In this document: piece by piece, positions 4,368 through 6,579 of the stretch
Layout: every line of letters begins with the position of its first letter
Position numbering within the stretch: the stretch's first letter is position 1
From: Acidobacteriota bacterium
GTDB lineage: Bacteria > Acidobacteriota > Terriglobia > UBA7540
Assembly: GCA_003224665.1 (NCBI GenBank)
Contig: QHZM01000169.1
Span: 1-6,579 of the forward strand
Length of the DNA: 6,579 nt
Direction of reading: 5' to 3'
Translations under genes and position numbers: made by a program
Notes under the pieces: generated by a model
What the model saw: the letters and a program-made list of their open reading frames with translations, nothing else
Databases searched by the model: none
What the model was told of the DNA's origin: nothing

Positions 4368-6579
4368 TTAGTGCGAGTGCGGGCTCCCGTGGTCGTGCAG
4401 GCGACGGTGCAGACGGTCGTGGGCCTCGGCGAGCGTCTTGCGGATTCGCTCGAAGCCCTCTGGATCGGGCCGGGTCGCGAGCGTATCCACCCACGTCTGG
4501 GCGCCTTCGACCAGAGTGAGCAGGTAAGCGGCTGCTTTCGGCGAAAAGACTTCCTGCCCGGGCACACGCACGTAAACAGGGGAAGTGTGGGCGAGTACCC
4601 TGAACTGCCAGTTGGTGGTAGGACCGAGCCGTGAAAAGCAACGCGCCGCCAGCCAGCCGGCTCCGGGCGCCTGAACCCTTTCTGTCAATTTGATTTCGCG
4701 CGCGCCCTCCCGCACCTGGCGCGAAGCCACCACCCGCCCGTTCCATACGATTTCAAGATAATGGAGGGGCACGAAGCACTTCGCCTCGGCATGCACTTCG
4801 ACCGTGCCTCCGCCGGTCCCGAGCACAATTTCGTCGCCGGGCGCGTGGCCGTCGGCCTCGAGATGTAACAGAGGACCTGAGGTCAGGAATGTTTTACCCC
4901 TGCGCACAGCGCCAGCCCAACTCTCGAAGTTAAATTCCTGTTGGCCCAGGTAGGCATAGGTGCGATTGGCGCCCACGGGCATGTACGCTCCCATCTTGTC
5001 CGTCCCGCCGACGACGGGCAGGCGATAGCCGCAGTTCAGGCAGCGGTACCAGTCGAGGAAGCGCATGGTGTTGAATTCCTGCGGGTAGTAGTCGGGATAA
5101 ATCTCCACCGCGTCGATTTTACCCAGCACGATATCCGCCGCAACTTCCGCCTTCGGATAGGGGAAGTGGGCCACGACGCTCAGGCCTCCGCGATCGCGGC
5201 ACTGGTCGGTCCAGCCAGCGAGGCTGGTCCACAGCGGATCGCCCAGATAACTCTCGTCCGGTCCCGCTGCCGACATGGGAAACACCGGAGCGCCGCGAAC
5301 GCCCAACAGTCCAAGGTGGCCGAGGATATGCTGGCGGTTCTCCGTCCCGACCTGGACCACCATTTCGCCGTCACGCGAGGCAAGTGGCCCATGGGGGATG
5401 TCGCCCACATTCGTGAACAAGTCGCCCCATTGCGCTGCCAGCAGATTGATCAGGTTCAGCCCTTCGGCCTGCCCTTCGAGGATGGCGGTAGAAGGGGAGA
5501 GAAAATGCACGTGCGTGTCGGCGCTCACCCAACCGCCGGAGCGAAGGTCCGTGAAACGCGAGATCTCGAGCTTCAACTCGCGCTGGCCGGGCTGGATGGC
5601 GATCTTGCGGCGCACGGCATCGTATTCAAAGCCCTTGGTCATTTCCACGTACACGTCGCCGACCGGAAGTTCAACCTGAAACGAGCCGTCCACGTAGGCG
5701 AAGGAGGTGTCCATCAGCTTCACGTCGCCGCCGTAATCCTCGAACCAGGCGGCGTTGATCTCGGTGCGGTGGCCGTAGGGAGGGATGTAGCGACCTTCCT
5801 TCGAGCGGAACGCGAGGCGGACCGCGGTCGGCCGCTGGCTGGCCGAGTCCACCACCTGGCCGCGCAACCAGACCCTGTCGGGTTCGAGGATTTCGACGCG
5901 GGCACCGGCGGGCGAGGCTTCGAGCTCCCGGCCTGCTGCAGCGCGCCCGAGTGCGAACTTGTATTGCTTGCCTGTGTTGGTGTCTGTCAGCGTGAGTGTT
6001 GCGTCGGGACTCGCGCTCAACTCGACGTAAAGATGCTTCGATGTTTCAGCCTTGTTCGCGCGCTCACCGAGTCCCCTTCCCGGGGCATCGAGCCAGTTTT
6101 GGGGGTCGAAGCTCTCGAGGACATACGCGCGCGCGACCACGCCGAGATCGACCTCCACCTTCCAGCGCTCCCGGTCCTGTTCAACCGGCTCGGGCACTGT
6201 CATCCTGTAAAGGGTCAGGCGGTCGTAGCGGAGAGGATGCTCCTGGCCGTGAAAGAGCGTCACCCCACACACCGCCAGCGCGTCATCAGCCGCTGCCTCA
6301 AACCGGATGGCTTTGATGGCGCGCTCGGGCCCAGGATTGCGAAACGCCGAGATCCAAAGCTGGGCGATAGGGCGCCCGTCAGGCCCGCTCGGGTAGAGAC
6401 CGTCCAGCACCGCAGTCTGAAGGCGTCCCCAATCAGTCGCGTCCTTCAACGCGTCCGTGAGCCGTCCGGGGGCATTCTGAATGTGGGGTTCGGCGGCAAA
6501 GCACAGATGTCCCCAGTGGATCCAGGGAGAATTCACTTCGAAACGGCGGCGGATGGGGAATTTCTTTTCGCTGCCGTCA
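4368..6579 (-). CDS. CehA/McbA-like PHP-domain metallohydrolase (5' end outside window)
   Basis: The frame ends at TAA (4368-4370) and stays open to the right edge, so the N-terminus is missing. A GTG at 6534-6536 could be taken as a start, but the frame continues upstream with KKFPIRRRFEV into SPWIHWG without a break or ribosome binding site, so that codon is probably an internal Val. Counting from that GTG there are 722 residues. Residues 1-220 are a beta-rich region I cannot assign, and about 222-328 look like a carboxypeptidase-regulatory or Ig-like fold (RGQVVDSASQRPTAVRLAF, YVDGSFQVELPVGD). About 335-560 is a PHP-type metal-binding domain: SADTHVHF (D340, H342, H344), QHILGHLG (H403, H407), VVAHFPYP (H457) and GGTDKMG (D513), then RRGKTFLTSGPLL typical of the CehA family. 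CehA itself hydrolyses the carbamate ester carbaryl; most relatives have unknown substrates, and none should be assumed here. The C-terminal tail is His-rich (HDRLHRRLHDHGSPHSH). Location is undecided because any signal peptide is off the window. A good -10/-35 or operon partner is not visible. Confidence 0.85.
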   Translation of the reverse strand, partial: DGSEKKFPIRRRFEVNSPWIHWGHLCFAAEPHIQNAPGRLTDALKDATDWGRLQTAVLDGLYPSGPDGRPIAQLWISAFRNPGPERAIKAIRFEAAADDALAVCGVTLFHGQEHPLRYDRLTLYRMTVPEPVEQDRERWKVEVDLGVVARAYVLESFDPQNWLDAPGRGLGERANKAETSKHLYVELSASPDATLTLTDTNTGKQYKFALGRAAAGRELEASPAGARVEILEPDRVWLRGQVVDSASQRPTAVRLAFRSKEGRYIPPYGHRTEINAAWFEDYGGDVKLMDTSFAYVDGSFQVELPVGDVYVEMTKGFEYDAVRRKIAIQPGQRELKLEISRFTDLRSGGWVSADTHVHFLSPSTAILEGQAEGLNLINLLAAQWGDLFTNVGDIPHGPLASRDGEMVVQVGTENRQHILGHLGLLGVRGAPVFPMSAAGPDESYLGDPLWTSLAGWTDQCRDRGGLSVVAHFPYPKAEVAADIVLGKIDAVEIYPDYYPQEFNTMRFLDWYRCLNCGYRLPVVGGTDKMGAYMPVGANRTYAYLGQQEFNFESWAGAVRRGKTFLTSGPLLHLEADGHAPGDEIVLGTGGGTVEVHAEAKCFVPLHYLEIVWNGRVVASRQVREGAREIKLTERVQAPGAGWLAARCFSRLGPTTNWQFRVLAHTSPVYVRVPGQEVFSPKAAAYLLTLVEGAQTWVDTLATRPDPEGFERIRKTLAEAHDRLHRRLHDHGSPHSH

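Overview
The window looks like chromosomal DNA of an Acidobacteriota-type bacterium (a Solibacter- or Koribacter-like soil lineage is my best guess). The basis is gene style: a secreted sulfatase-fold enzyme fused to TPR repeats, a CehA/McbA-type PHP hydrolase, and decayed transposase and integrase genes of kinds common in that phylum. The placement is inferred from recognition, not from a search. The right two thirds are clean and GC-rich; the left third is less GC-rich, gene-poor and littered with broken mobile DNA.

Layout. Positions 1-167 hold the start of a secreted protein on the minus strand that runs off the left edge, with a strong Shine-Dalgarno. About 180-490 is non-coding apart from one short palindrome. 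About 495-967 is a decayed DDE transposase (one frameshift, one in-frame stop). 968-1169 is unassigned. 1170-1534 is the C-terminal catalytic part of a broken tyrosine recombinase, followed by a possible terminator. 1579-1626 is a shrunken relic of an initiator tRNA that begins with an exact 18-bp copy of the 3' end of the intact tRNA-fMet at 1935-2011 (minus strand). An integrase relic beside a duplicated tRNA 3' end is the classic scar of an integrative element that used tRNA-fMet as attachment site. 1627-1934 is the anonymous DNA between the two copies.

The intact tRNA-fMet has a near-consensus promoter so close that transcription should begin at or next to the mature 5' end, and it carries U at position 1 where a C1:A72 mismatch is the usual initiator hallmark.

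2073-4220 encodes an exported alkaline-phosphatase-superfamily (sulfatase-like) enzyme with Thr in place of the formylglycine-forming Cys, followed by seven gapless 34-residue TPRs. 4368 to the right edge (minus strand, 5' end outside the window) encodes a CehA/McbA-like metallohydrolase. The two large genes converge on a 147-bp gap with a perfect 8-bp hairpin. They do not share an operon, and nothing here shows that they act in one pathway. The best candidates for something new are the tRNA relic with its att-like repeat, the apparently leaderless initiator tRNA, and the Thr-type sulfatase-TPR fusion.
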